A DNA stretch of 64,000 nucleotides from Nakamurella multipartita DSM 44233 (GCF_000024365.1 NC_013235.1:434001-498000); one strand, 5' to 3'. Shown: positions 43,994 through 53,123, numbered from the stretch's first letter. The notes: generated by a model from the sequence alone, not told the origin. Program-made: numbers and translations.

Positions 43994-45168
43994 TCTCGAC
44001 GGTTCGCAGGGTGCAGTTGATCGCGCCGGCCACCGTCACCCTGCTGGTGGCGATGGCCGCCGTCGTGACCGTCGCAGCAGTTGCCCAACCGAACCCATCT
44101 GTGGCCGTGCCGGGTGGGTCGGGGTGTGTGCCGGTGACGGGCAGCACCGGCGGCGTCCTGGCCGCGGCGCAGGAACGCAACGCGAAGGTCGTCATCGGTG
44201 TCGCGTTGGCCCGTGGTTTGGGGTCGACGGGGGCGGCGATCGGGGTGTCTGTCGCGCTGGCGGAGTCGACGCTGTTCAACTACGCCAACGACGGCACCTC
44301 GACGCTGGTCGGGTCGGCGGAGGGCCGCCAGCTCACCGACGCTGAGCGGGCGGTGGCCCGGCAATCGTTGGCGTTTCCGCATGATCGGGTCGGGAACAAC
44401 CTGGACTCGATCGGGCTGTTTCAGCAGCGGCCGATGACCGGCTGGGGTACTCCGGCGGAGTTGATCGACCCGGCCATCGCGGCCGGGAAGTTCTATGACC
44501 GGCTCGTCCAGGTCCCGGGGTGGCAGGGCATGCCGCCGTGGAACGCGGCCCAGACGGTGCAGGGGTCGCCGTCTTCGGACGGCGGCATCTACCGCGACAT
44601 GTACACCCAGGCCACCGGAATCGTCGCCAACCTCACCACCGATACCGGCGGAACATCCGCGACCGTTGCACCGGTCGCGGCGGCGGTGGGTCCGGGATGT
44701 GGGTCTGCGGAAGTCGCCCATGTCGCGGTCACCGGCGGTGGTGGGTCGGCGGCGTGGGGCGGGTATCAGAACGGGCGGATCCCGGCGGCGGCGTTGTGCC
44801 CGGTGCCGTCCGCCCCCGGATTGTTGTTGGAGTGCCGGGCGGCGGCGGCGTTCGACGAGTTGAATGCGGCGTTCCGGGCGGTGTTCGGGCAGGACATCGG
44901 GATCACCGACGGCTACCGCTCCTACCAGGAGCAGGTCGCCTGCCGGGCGGAGAAGGGCAGCCTGTGCGCCGATCCGGGCACGAGCAACCACGGGTGGGCC
45001 AAGGCGGTGGACATCGGCGCCTGCTGCGGCGTCAACACCGGCAGCGGGGCGGCGTTCGACTGGCTCACCGCCAACGCGGGCGCGTTCGGCTGGGTCCATC
45101 CGCCGTGGGCGCAACCCGGCGGGTCGAAACCGGAACCGTGGCATTGGGAATACGGGGCGATCTCATGA
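43990..45168 (+). CDS. Bifunctional peptidoglycan enzyme: transglycosylase-like plus M15 peptidase
   Basis: A 392-residue exported protein with an N-terminal signal/anchor helix (10-32). Residues 60-215 resemble the lytic transglycosylase-like module of actinobacterial conjugation and phage proteins (VALAESTLFNYAND with Glu92, NLDSIGLFQQRPMTGWGTP). Residues 280-392 form a VanY-like M15 D-Ala-D-Ala carboxypeptidase with SNHGWAKAVDIG (His334, Asp341) and WHWEY (His385) as zinc ligands. It would open the cell wall for the transfer channel. It overlaps both neighbours by four bases. Confidence 0.82.
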   Translation: MISTVRRVQLIAPATVTLLVAMAAVVTVAAVAQPNPSVAVPGGSGCVPVTGSTGGVLAAAQERNAKVVIGVALARGLGSTGAAIGVSVALAESTLFNYANDGTSTLVGSAEGRQLTDAERAVARQSLAFPHDRVGNNLDSIGLFQQRPMTGWGTPAELIDPAIAAGKFYDRLVQVPGWQGMPPWNAAQTVQGSPSSDGGIYRDMYTQATGIVANLTTDTGGTSATVAPVAAAVGPGCGSAEVAHVAVTGGGGSAAWGGYQNGRIPAAALCPVPSAPGLLLECRAAAAFDELNAAFRAVFGQDIGITDGYRSYQEQVACRAEKGSLCADPGTSNHGWAKAVDIGACCGVNTGSGAAFDWLTANAGAFGWVHPPWAQPGGSKPEPWHWEYGAIS

Positions 45169-45908
45169 ACTGGCAACCACAATCGGGCACCGAGGCGATC
45201 ACCGGCTGGATCAACCAGGGCGTGCTGTTCGCCCTGGTCCTGGCGGTCGCCGCGGTGGTCGTGTGTGCAGCGACGTGGGCGGTCGGGTCGCTGGCTGCGA
45301 ACGGCGCGGTCGTGGCGAGGGCGCGGACCGGTGTGGCGGTGAGCCTGGCCGCGGCGCTGCTGCTCGGCGGCGGCGTCACCTGGGTGCACTGGACTGACAC
45401 CCAAGCGGCCGCGTTCGCCGGCGACCCCAAGGACTACGGCATCGAGGATGCCCCGCAGACACCGGCGCAGTGGGAGGTCCTTGACCTGTCGGAGTGGTGG
45501 ACCGGGAACATCAACACGATCCGGGCCAGGGATGGCCTGCCGCCGCTGGCGACGGATGGTGGGTTGGCGGAGCGGGCGCGGTCGTGCGCGAGCAGCCGCG
45601 CCGGGCAGGGCGGTGATTGCCCCCGCAACTACTTCTCCTGCCGCCAGGACACCGGGATGGTGTACGCGGCGTGGGACTACGGCCCGGGGGATCTGGACAA
45701 GCTGAACCAGGACCTGGCCGAGGCGTTCATCCGCAGCCCGAACCCGTGGGGCGGCGACGACACCCACCGCACGTTGGATCCATCGACGGACATGCGGTCG
45801 GCGTGGGTGGCGTTGCGGGACAACGCCAACAAGAAGGCCGTGGTCGTCGCCCTGCTGGAAAACAGGGCCGGGCTCGCGGAGTGGAACGAATGCGGCACCT
45901 TCCAATGA
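45165..45908 (+). CDS. Two-helix membrane protein with CAP/SCP-like domain
   Basis: A 247-residue protein. Two membrane helices (about 18-42 and 54-74) with a basic loop resemble the pilin-like protein at 41240. They are followed by a Cys-containing extracytoplasmic domain beginning GNINTIRARDGLPPLATDGG LAERARSCA, the opening pattern of CAP (SCP/PR-1) domains. The conserved His of classical CAP proteins is not obvious. Placed between the peptidoglycan enzyme and VirB6 and overlapping the former (ATGA), it is likely part of the channel or a surface factor for mating contact. Confidence 0.6.
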   Translation: MNWQPQSGTEAITGWINQGVLFALVLAVAAVVVCAATWAVGSLAANGAVVARARTGVAVSLAAALLLGGGVTWVHWTDTQAAAFAGDPKDYGIEDAPQTPAQWEVLDLSEWWTGNINTIRARDGLPPLATDGGLAERARSCASSRAGQGGDCPRNYFSCRQDTGMVYAAWDYGPGDLDKLNQDLAEAFIRSPNPWGGDDTHRTLDPSTDMRSAWVALRDNANKKAVVVALLENRAGLAEWNECGTFQ

Positions 45909-45942
45909 CCCACCCGACACCAACCACGACGAGGAAACGGAT

Positions 45943-47400
45943 ATGACGACGATGCTGGCGGTGGATGGGGTGCAGGACTGGTTGTCCGACGCCTCGGACG
46001 ACGTGCTCAAGCGGATCGCCGCCGGCGCGGTGAACGCGAATCAGTGGATGATGCTCAAGGCGATCGACCAGATCAACTCGGGCCTGCGGATCAATCTGGG
46101 CGCGGACTGGTTGCAGGACGTGCTGGGCATGATGCGGTACCTGGTGCTGCCGGTCGTCGGGCTGCTGTTCGTGTTCCAGGTGGTGACCGCGATGCTGGCC
46201 CGGTCCCCGTCCGGGTTGTGGCGGGCGGTGTGGGGCAGCGCCCTGGGATTGTTCCTGGGGTCGGCGTGTGCGGTGCTGACCGCCGGCCTGTTGCTGATCG
46301 TGGACCAGTTCAGCAACTACCTGCTCGGTGGGGCGCAGGCGGCGGCGCAGGACGGCATCAAGAAGGCGTTCGCGATGCAGGGCGCGATCGAGGGCTCCGG
46401 GTGGCTGGTGGTGACCCTGTTGGCCGGGTTCGGGATCCTGGCCTGGGCCACGATCATCATCATCCTGTTCCTGCGGAAAGCGATGATCATCGCGACCCTG
46501 GTGTTCGCGCCGTTCGCGATGGCCGGTCTGGCCTACGGGAAGACGAAGTCATGGGCGGTCAAATGGGTCGAGCTGGTCTTCGCATTGGCGCTGTCGAAAT
46601 TCGTCGTCTGCGTCATCCTGACCCTGGCCTACAGTGCGGTCGCGTCGTCGGTCACCGGGGACATCTCCGATGCCCTGTTGGGGTCGGTGTGGGTGCTGCT
46701 GGCCGCGTTCAGCCCGTTGGCGGTGCTGCAGTTCGTGCACTTCGCCTCGGAGCAGATCACCGCGGCGAACACCACCGGCACCGCCGCCGCGCTGCGCAAC
46801 GCCGGACGCGGCCTGGGCATGACCCGGCACGGCACCGCCGCCCTGGCCGGTGGCGCGGGTGCGGTCGGTGGCTGGCTCGCCGGCAAAGCCGCCAGCGGCG
46901 GGAAGGCCAACCAGCCGACCAGTCCCGCATCGGCCGTCGGCGGACGGCCGGCTGTAGCTGCCGGCGCTGGTGCGGGCAAGGCGAACGTGGGCGGAACCGT
47001 CTCCGGGACAGGCGGATCCGGATCCGGCACCGGCTCGCCGTTGGCCGGGGGTGATGTGTCGTCGCCGGCCGCTCCGAGTGATGTCGAGCCGGTGGGTTCG
47101 TCGCCGGCGGCGGCGACCGGGTCGCCGGTGGGGGAGTCGCCGGACGCGGTGCAGTGGCCCCGGCTGCAGGAGCACTTCAACCAGGTGGCGCAGCAGGGCG
47201 GGCACCACCCGTCGGTACACCCGGCCGGCGCGGCGCAGACCTTGGGGATCCCGCGGTCGCAGGCGGAGCGGATGTTCCTGGTCGCCGAAACCCAGGGCCT
47301 GCTTGGCCCGCAGCAGGTCGACGGATCCCGCCGGCTGCTGACCACCACCCCTGCGTCGACGCCGATCCTGACCCCGACCCCCGGAGGTTCCCGAGCATGA
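45943..47400 (+). CDS. VirB6/TrbL-like polytopic T4SS membrane protein
   Basis: A 485-residue protein. Five to six membrane helices lie between residues 60 and 290 (for example MRYLVLPVVGLLFVFQVVTA and WATIIIILFLRKAMIIATLV), with the FLRKAxIxxxxVFAPFA motif typical of TrbL/VirB6 proteins. A Gly/Ala/Ser/Pro-rich linker follows, then a short C-terminal domain (WPRLQEHFNQVAQQGGHHPS) shaped like a winged helix. It forms the inner-membrane channel core. GAGGAAA precedes ATG 45943. Its stop overlaps the next gene. Confidence 0.8.
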   Translation: MTTMLAVDGVQDWLSDASDDVLKRIAAGAVNANQWMMLKAIDQINSGLRINLGADWLQDVLGMMRYLVLPVVGLLFVFQVVTAMLARSPSGLWRAVWGSALGLFLGSACAVLTAGLLLIVDQFSNYLLGGAQAAAQDGIKKAFAMQGAIEGSGWLVVTLLAGFGILAWATIIIILFLRKAMIIATLVFAPFAMAGLAYGKTKSWAVKWVELVFALALSKFVVCVILTLAYSAVASSVTGDISDALLGSVWVLLAAFSPLAVLQFVHFASEQITAANTTGTAAALRNAGRGLGMTRHGTAALAGGAGAVGGWLAGKAASGGKANQPTSPASAVGGRPAVAAGAGAGKANVGGTVSGTGGSGSGTGSPLAGGDVSSPAAPSDVEPVGSSPAAATGSPVGESPDAVQWPRLQEHFNQVAQQGGHHPSVHPAGAAQTLGIPRSQAERMFLVAETQGLLGPQQVDGSRRLLTTTPASTPILTPTPGGSRA

Positions 47401-48860
47401 CCATCACCGAAAAGCCCACGAGCACGCCGCGGACCGCCCGGTTGGCGCGGCGGTCCCGCCGCGGCCTGATCCTGAACCTGACCGCGCCGCAGGCGATCAC
47501 CCTGTTCGCCGCCGTCGTCCTGGTGGCGGCCGCGGTGCCGACGTTCGGGATCGGCGCGGCGTTCTGGGTGGCGTTGTTGGTCGGCGGGCCACTGGCCGCG
47601 GTGGCCCTGGTGCGGTGGGACGGGTTCCCGCTGGTCGAGTGGTCGCCGATCCTGTGGCACTTCTGGCGGCGCAAGCGGACCCGGCAGAACGGGTTCCGCG
47701 CCACGGCCACCCCCCGCTCGGCGGGGCGGCTCGCCTTGCCCGGGCAGGAGGCCCGGCTGGTCACCCTGACCGCGTCGGATGGGTCGGTGACCGTGCATGA
47801 CCCGTGGACCGGCGGGTACACCGCGGTGCTGCGGTTGCGGGCGCCGGCGTTCCTGCTGCTGGACCCGGAAACCCAGGACGCCCAGGTCAACGGGTGGGGG
47901 CGGGTGCTGGCCGGGATCTGCCAGTCCAACCTGATCAGCCGCATCCAGGTCCTGGAGCAGTGCGTACCGGACTCCGGCGACGGCCTGCGCGACTACCACG
48001 CCCAGCATGCTGACGGGCAGGACCTGTCCGTGTGGGCGGCGGAGAACTACCGGGACCTGATGGACATCGCCGGCCCCGCCTCGTCCCGCAGCGACGTCCT
48101 CCTCGCCCTCACACTCGACGCCAAGAGATGCCGCGGCCTGATCCGCAAGTCCGGCGGCGGGCACACGGGCGCCGTGAAGGTGCTGGCCGGGCAGCGGCGG
48201 GTCGTCGAGGCCGCGCTGGCCGCCTCCAGCCTGGCCGTCGAAGGCTGGCTCACTCCGGCGGAGTTGGCGTATGAGTTGCGGTGCGCGTACGACCCGGCGA
48301 TCCGCCCGATGCTGGATTACACGCCGACGGTCGGCCGGGACCTGACCGCGGCGGGACCTTTGGCGGTGCAGGAGCATTGGGACTACCTGCGCACCGACAC
48401 CGCGTACCACTGCGTGTTGTGGTTGATCGAATGGCCGCGGAGCCTGGTGTATCCGACGTTCCTGGCACCGCTGGTGCTGACGCCGGGGATCGACCGGCGG
48501 TTGAGTCTGATCTACGAACCGGTCCCGACCGGGAAGGCGATGAAGCAGGTCCAGCACGACAAGACCGAGCTGATCTCCAACGCGCACGACCGGCACCGCC
48601 TGGGCCAGGTGGAGAACCTCGCCGACACCGACGAACTGTCCGACACCCTGCAGCGGGAGGCCGAGATCAACGCCGGCCACGGCGACATCGGCTACGCCGG
48701 CCTCCTCGTGGTCAGCGCACCCACCCTGGATCAGCTCACCCTCGCGGTGGGGGCGGTGCGGCAGGCCGCGATCCAGGCCGGCTGCGAGGCCCGAGTCCTG
48801 GCCGGGCAACAACTGCAGGCCTTCGCCGCCGCTGCCCTCCCATTGACTCGAGGATTCTGA
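47397..48860 (+). CDS. SCO6880-family T4SS protein (PrgI/VirB3-like fusion)
   Basis: A 487-residue protein. Two close membrane helices near the N-terminus (about 30-75) are followed by a large soluble part with LPGQEARLVTLTASDGSVTV and LRLRAPAFLLLDPETQDAQV. This matches the SCO6880 family of actinobacterial conjugation clusters, thought to combine the VirB3/PrgI membrane subunit with the N-terminal part of VirB4. ATG 47397 overlaps the VirB6-like stop (ATGA) and the ATPase gene follows 2 nt later, consistent with a split VirB3/VirB4 module. Confidence 0.8.
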   Translation: MTITEKPTSTPRTARLARRSRRGLILNLTAPQAITLFAAVVLVAAAVPTFGIGAAFWVALLVGGPLAAVALVRWDGFPLVEWSPILWHFWRRKRTRQNGFRATATPRSAGRLALPGQEARLVTLTASDGSVTVHDPWTGGYTAVLRLRAPAFLLLDPETQDAQVNGWGRVLAGICQSNLISRIQVLEQCVPDSGDGLRDYHAQHADGQDLSVWAAENYRDLMDIAGPASSRSDVLLALTLDAKRCRGLIRKSGGGHTGAVKVLAGQRRVVEAALAASSLAVEGWLTPAELAYELRCAYDPAIRPMLDYTPTVGRDLTAAGPLAVQEHWDYLRTDTAYHCVLWLIEWPRSLVYPTFLAPLVLTPGIDRRLSLIYEPVPTGKAMKQVQHDKTELISNAHDRHRLGQVENLADTDELSDTLQREAEINAGHGDIGYAGLLVVSAPTLDQLTLAVGAVRQAAIQAGCEARVLAGQQLQAFAAAALPLTRGF

Positions 48861-48862
48861 CC

Positions 48863-50392
48863 ATGCGCGAAAACAACACCGCCACCGCGCATTCCGGCGG
48901 CTACCTGCCCGACGAAGCGAAGCGCAAGGACCGGCGCACCGCCAGACGGGACTGGCGCGCCGCCGCGGACCAGCTTGTCCGGGAGCAGCAGGACCTGGCC
49001 GCCGCCGCGAAGGCCGCGGAGGTGTCGATGCGGAGGGCGGAGTACCGGTCCCGGACCCCGAAGGCCGGGGAGAAGCGATCCTGGGCCGGCCGCACCGCCC
49101 ACGGCCTGAAGTTGCGGAAGCATCGGGCGACGACGGCGAACCTGTCGCACGTGTACCCGTTCCTGGCCGACGGCGGCCTCGGCTCCACCGGTGTGTATGT
49201 GGGTCGGGACTCGTATTCGGGGGCGTCGTTCTGCTACTGCGGGTTCGACCTGTACAACCGGCGACCCCGCCTGGTGTCCAACACGAACATCATGATGGTC
49301 GGAAACATCGGCTGGGGAAAGACCAACACGGCAATGGCCCTGGCCGTGCGGAACCTGCCGTTCGGCCGACGCATCGTCGTCCCCGGCGACCCCAAGGACG
49401 ACTGGCTCCGCCTGGCCATCGCCCTGGGCGGCCAGGGCATCCGACTGGGCCGCGGCCTCCCCGCCCGGCTCAATCCCCTGGACGGCGGTGTCAAGCCGGC
49501 GGGGAAGGACCCGGCGATGTGGGAGCGCGAGGTGTGGTCCCGCCGGCAGAAGCTCCTCGTCGCCCTGGTCGCCACCGCCGCACCCGCGATCGCACCCCTG
49601 GAACCGCTCGCCGTCGCCGCCCTCGACCTCGCGCTGGCCGCCGCCGTCCAGCATTCGGGCACCCCGACCCTGCCGGACGTCGCCCACCACCTCGCCGCGC
49701 CCGACCCGGACCGGGCGAAGCTGGCGGGGTATGACGCGGAGTTGCTGCGGCACCGCGGGCAACCGGTCTATGCGGTGTTGTCGTCGCTGATCAACGGTCA
49801 TCTCGGTGGCCTGTTCGAAGGGCCGTCGACGGTGCGGTTCGACCCGTTGGCGCCGATGATCGCGCTCGGCTCCGCCGCGTTGGGGGATGACGATCTGCTG
49901 CAGTCGCTGGTGATGCTGTGCTGCTCGGCGTGGGTCGGGTCGACGATGTCGGATCCGGCGTTCGGGCAACGCCTGTTCGTGTACGACGAGGCGTGGCGGA
50001 TCATCAGCGGCGAGGCCCAGCTGGACCGGATGAACGCCGACCTGCGGCTGTCCCGGCACTACGGCATCGCGAACATCCTGGCCATGCACGCCCTGTCCGA
50101 CCCGGACAAGGTCGGCCACGCCGACTCCGCCGCCGTCAAGAAGGCCCAAGGGCTCCTGTCGTTGTGCGACACCAGGGTGGTATTCCGGCAGGCCCCCGGC
50201 GAACTCGACCGCGCCACCGCCGATCTCGCGCTGACCCAGGCCGAACGGGAAGTCGTCGCCGGTGCCGGCGTCGGCGAAGCCCTCTGGAAACTCCCCACCA
50301 AGTCGTTCCGGGTGCAGACCATCCTGTCCGACCGCGAAAAGCAGATGTTCAATACCGATCAGCGCATGACCAACATCTCGAAAGCCCTGTGA
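48863..50392 (+). CDS. VirB4-like T4SS ATPase
   Basis: A 509-residue ATPase. Walker A is MMVGNIGWGKTNTAMALA (145-162) and Walker B RLFVYDEAWRII (about 371-382). The typical VirB4 block RHYGIANILAMHALSDPD and the final REKQMFNTDQRM are also present. The usual VirB4 N-terminal domain is missing and is presumably supplied by the SCO6880-like partner directly upstream. It powers assembly and transport. AGGA precedes ATG 48863. Confidence 0.88.
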   Translation: MRENNTATAHSGGYLPDEAKRKDRRTARRDWRAAADQLVREQQDLAAAAKAAEVSMRRAEYRSRTPKAGEKRSWAGRTAHGLKLRKHRATTANLSHVYPFLADGGLGSTGVYVGRDSYSGASFCYCGFDLYNRRPRLVSNTNIMMVGNIGWGKTNTAMALAVRNLPFGRRIVVPGDPKDDWLRLAIALGGQGIRLGRGLPARLNPLDGGVKPAGKDPAMWEREVWSRRQKLLVALVATAAPAIAPLEPLAVAALDLALAAAVQHSGTPTLPDVAHHLAAPDPDRAKLAGYDAELLRHRGQPVYAVLSSLINGHLGGLFEGPSTVRFDPLAPMIALGSAALGDDDLLQSLVMLCCSAWVGSTMSDPAFGQRLFVYDEAWRIISGEAQLDRMNADLRLSRHYGIANILAMHALSDPDKVGHADSAAVKKAQGLLSLCDTRVVFRQAPGELDRATADLALTQAEREVVAGAGVGEALWKLPTKSFRVQTILSDREKQMFNTDQRMTNISKAL

Positions 50393-50399
50393 GGGAAAC

Positions 50400-51149
50400 A
50401 TGTTCAAGACAATCGCGCTGCTCACCCACCGTACTCCGGACCGGGCCGGGACGTCCATCGATGACCGGACTTCTATTGCCGCGACGGCCCGGGTGGCCGC
50501 CGGCGCCCTCGTTCAGGGTGAGGCCGTGGTTGGGGGCAGCGCGGTCGCCCTCGGCACGGTCACTGTCACCGACCGGGCGCAGCTGGTCGAGCACGGCATG
50601 CTCGGCGGCACAGCCCGTCTGCAGGGCCGCGGGGTGCTGTCCGGGTGGGCCGCCGCCATCGAACAGGCTGTCATCGACGGGGATGCGTGGGTGTTCGGGC
50701 GGGCCGTCGTCTCCGGCCGGGCGAGCGTCGCCGGCCACGCCCAGGTCTTCGGCGACGCCACCGTCACAGCGGGTGCGGTCGTCGATGGCCACGCCTGGAT
50801 CCATGGCCACGCCACGATCACCGGGCAGGCCTGGGTTTCGGGGCGGGCGCAGGTCGGCGGTCACGCCCTGGTCTGCGGGACCGCCAGCATCAGCGGGGCG
50901 TTGCGGATCGGCGGGCATACTGTGATCGGCGACGGCGCCGACATCACCCGACCCGCGGACGTCGAGACGCACCGGCTCAGCTGGGGCGAATACGTGACGC
51001 TGTACCGGTGCGACGACGGCACCGTCGGCCTCGGTCGCAGCGAGAACAACCATGGCCCGGTGACTCTTGGGCGGACGCACCTGCCGGACGGCCGGCTCAC
51101 CGCCCTGATCGAGGAACTCACCGAACTCTGGGCGCTGGCCCGGGCATGA
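50400..51149 (+). CDS. Hexapeptide-repeat beta-solenoid protein
   Basis: A 249-residue protein. Residues about 25-190 are an array of five- to six-residue repeats of the form G-x-A-x-V/I-x (GHAQVFGDATVTAGAVVDGH, AWIHGHATITGQAWVSGRAQ), giving at least 20 units. This predicts a left-handed beta helix or similar solenoid. The C-terminal 60 residues (SWGEYVTLYRCDDGTVGLGR) are a separate small domain. No catalytic His of acyltransferases stands out. It starts 7 nt after virB4 and closes the first half of the operon, so it may be a surface or structural component. Confidence 0.75.
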   Translation: MFKTIALLTHRTPDRAGTSIDDRTSIAATARVAAGALVQGEAVVGGSAVALGTVTVTDRAQLVEHGMLGGTARLQGRGVLSGWAAAIEQAVIDGDAWVFGRAVVSGRASVAGHAQVFGDATVTAGAVVDGHAWIHGHATITGQAWVSGRAQVGGHALVCGTASISGALRIGGHTVIGDGADITRPADVETHRLSWGEYVTLYRCDDGTVGLGRSENNHGPVTLGRTHLPDGRLTALIEELTELWALARA

Positions 51150-51157
51150 CCGAAGGG

Positions 51158-51358
51158 TCAGTACATGCCGGACATCATCCGGGCAGCCACCCGCGCCAGC
51201 CACAGGCCCAGGACCAAGCCCAGGATGAGCGATCCGATGACCACCAGGAAGTACAGGACGACCGCCGCGGCGGCGGTGCCCAGCACGATCAGGACGCCGT
51301 TCCCGACGTAGCGGGCGATCGTCCACCCGCGGGTGGTGGTGTCAGATGCGTGCGGCAT
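51158..51358 (-). CDS. Small membrane protein
   Basis: A 66-residue protein with a long hydrophobic stretch from residue 20 to 58 (one or two helices, including VVIGSLILGLVLGLWLARV). ATG 51358 has GAGGAGG five bases upstream. It overlaps the preceding gene by 17 nt and lies 8 nt from the convergent solenoid gene. It is the last of a six-gene minus-strand block; function unknown. Confidence 0.6.
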   Translation of the reverse strand: MPHASDTTTRGWTIARYVGNGVLIVLGTAAAAVVLYFLVVIGSLILGLVLGLWLARVAARMMSGMY

Positions 51359-51626
51359 CGGTGGCCTCCTCGGTCAGGACCTGCCGGACGGTCTGCAAGT
51401 GCCGGTCCACGTCCCGCACGGTGTTGGCCCCGTCGTAGACGGTGATCTGCCCCGCCGTGACTCGGCCGCTGGGGCAACGGATCTCCCACCGCACCTTGCG
51501 TCCCGGTTCGACCCACTGGTCCAGGCCGTCGCGCAGGACCTCAATGGTGGACTGGACGTCTTCCCGGAGGGATGTCTCGGCGTCGGTGCCCAGCACCGTG
51601 ATGGTGATCGTGTACATGGGGTTCAC
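51342..51626 (-). CDS. Hypothetical protein
   Basis: A 94-residue soluble protein of mixed alpha/beta composition (VLGTDAETSLREDVQSTIEV, GRKVRWEIRCPSGRVTAGQI, then a helical end). GTG 51626 is supported by AAGGAG six bases upstream. No family recognised. It belongs to the minus-strand block inside the conjugation region. Confidence 0.6.
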   Translation of the reverse strand: MNPMYTITITVLGTDAETSLREDVQSTIEVLRDGLDQWVEPGRKVRWEIRCPSGRVTAGQITVYDGANTVRDVDRHLQTVRQVLTEEATDAARI

Positions 51627-51735
51627 TGTCGGCTCCTTCGAGCGGTGTGCGGTGAAGGGCGGGAAAGTTGTGGATGGATCTGGGGCGATGTGGACAACTC
51701 ACGCCGGGTGCCAGGAACTCGAACGGGGCTGGAGG

Positions 51736-52332
51736 TCACAGGGTGGGTCGGGGTCCGCGGATCTCGGCCCAGGCGGGTCGCTGTTCGTGGTCCTTGGTGG
51801 GCCGGGGTTTCGCCGCCTGGTAGCGGTTGACGGGCAGGACCAACGGAGCGAGCGCGGACACTTCCCGCCACTTGCGTTCGGTGGTGGCCCAGGCCGCCTG
51901 GTCGTGGATCCGCCAGGTCAGGCCGCCGATGCGGATGATGGCCAGATTCTGGGTGGCGTCGAAGACGTGGTCGACGGTGTCGGTGCCGTGGGCGCGGACC
52001 ATCATGACCGGTCCGTGATCCGATGGCCCAGTGGTGACGGTCTTGGGCAGCCGGGAGGCGTTGTACCAGGCGTCGATCCAGGCTACGGCGTACTGGCGGG
52101 CGGCGAGTTGGTCGTGCAGGTAGATCAGCAGGTTGTCGGTGGAGACGGCGATGTGACCGCCCCAGTCCTTGCGGTTGCCGGATCCGTGGGTGTCCACGCG
52201 GAGGTCCTGTTCGCCGGCGATGTCGACGGTGGCCATGATCTGCTGCCCGGCGCTGGGCGGCTTCTCGGCCCGCGTCTGGGTGGCCCGGCGGACCGCCGCG
52301 GCGATCGGGTCTCGTCCGTGGTGGACGCTCAT
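51736..52332 (-). CDS. Hypothetical protein of the conjugation region
   Basis: A 198-residue soluble protein with WGGHIAVSTDNLLIYLHDQL, AVAWIDAWYNAS and VMMVRAHGTDTVDHVFDATQ. No domain recognised. ATG 52332 overlaps the stop of the preceding gene (ATGA), so it is translated together with the 52329 and 52799 genes. Such gene groups recur in actinobacterial conjugative elements without known roles. Confidence 0.65.
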   Translation of the reverse strand: MSVHHGRDPIAAAVRRATQTRAEKPPSAGQQIMATVDIAGEQDLRVDTHGSGNRKDWGGHIAVSTDNLLIYLHDQLAARQYAVAWIDAWYNASRLPKTVTTGPSDHGPVMMVRAHGTDTVDHVFDATQNLAIIRIGGLTWRIHDQAAWATTERKWREVSALAPLVLPVNRYQAAKPRPTKDHEQRPAWAEIRGPRPTL

Positions 52333-52799
52333 CGGCCGATCCCGCCTGGATGGCAGGCAGTCTCGGCTGGTTCGGTCTGGTCCCGCCGGTAGATCGCGCC
52401 GGGCCGGGCGAACGCGACCGTGCCGTCGGCCCGCACGGTCAGCTCCTGCTGCTCGTGCGTGCCGGAGGCGTGCGCGACCCCGGCCAGCACCAGATGCAGA
52501 TGAGTGCGGTCCAGACCGGCCAGCGCGCCGCCCAGGTTGACCTCGGTGTCGTTGCCGGACAGGGAGGCGGCGATCTGCAGGAACCGTTGCTCACCACCGG
52601 ACAGCGCACCCATCAGGGCCGGGATGGCGTCGAAGTCGATCCAGTGCCCGGACCCGGTGGGGTGCACCCACGGGCATCCCGGGTCGGCGAACCGGCCGTC
52701 GAAGCCGCGGATGAGCAGCTCGGTGGCGGCCTCCAGGCCGTAGATCCCCTTGGCCCAGGCGCGCAGCTGGGCGTGATGCCGTTCGACGTCGCCGGTCAT
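52329..52799 (-). CDS. Hypothetical protein of the conjugation region
   Basis: A 156-residue soluble protein with ATELLIRGFDGRFADPGCPW, GHWIDFDAIPALMGALSGGE and a helical middle. No recognised family. ATG 52799 overlaps the upstream stop (TGATG) and its own end overlaps the next start, so the three genes form a compact operon. Confidence 0.65.
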   Translation of the reverse strand: MTGDVERHHAQLRAWAKGIYGLEAATELLIRGFDGRFADPGCPWVHPTGSGHWIDFDAIPALMGALSGGEQRFLQIAASLSGNDTEVNLGGALAGLDRTHLHLVLAGVAHASGTHEQQELTVRADGTVAFARPGAIYRRDQTEPAETACHPGGIGR

Positions 52800-53035
52800 C
52801 ACATGCTCCGCCCGACCGGCAGCGACGTGGTGGCGTCGGGGATCTCGATGAGCAGGGGCATGGTCGGCGGGTAGTAGCTGGTCGCGCCGGGGATCTCGGC
52901 GAACTGCACCGCCACGACAGGATGCGCACCCTGCAGCCGGTGCAGGGTGACGTGCCGACGGGGACCCGTGTCGGGGATGACGACGTCCCCCAACTGCAGC
53001 TGCATGGCCGTGATGGTGCGGACGAGGTAACCCAT
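52799..53035 (-). CDS. Small hypothetical protein
   Basis: A 78-residue beta-rich protein (LQLGDVVIPDTGPRRHVTLH, AVQFAEIPGATSYYPPTMPL). ATG 53035 (MGYLVRTIT) is preceded by GGAGGAAGCG. No family recognised. It couples by a one-base overlap to the following gene. Confidence 0.55.
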   Translation of the reverse strand: MGYLVRTITAMQLQLGDVVIPDTGPRRHVTLHRLQGAHPVVAVQFAEIPGATSYYPPTMPLLIEIPDATTSLPVGRSM

Positions 53036-53123
53036 GACGCTTCCTCCTGCTCGACGGTTGTCGCTGTGTGGTGCGGGGAATCGGCGGGAGCTGTTGCCCC
53101 CGGCCGCCGTTGCGGCGCGCGTT

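Noticed and set aside
50480..50930. Direct repeats suggesting a CRISPR-like or minisatellite array
   Set aside because: The periodicity is of coding hexapeptides (about 18 bp) with variable bases and no spacer structure. It is explained by the solenoid protein.
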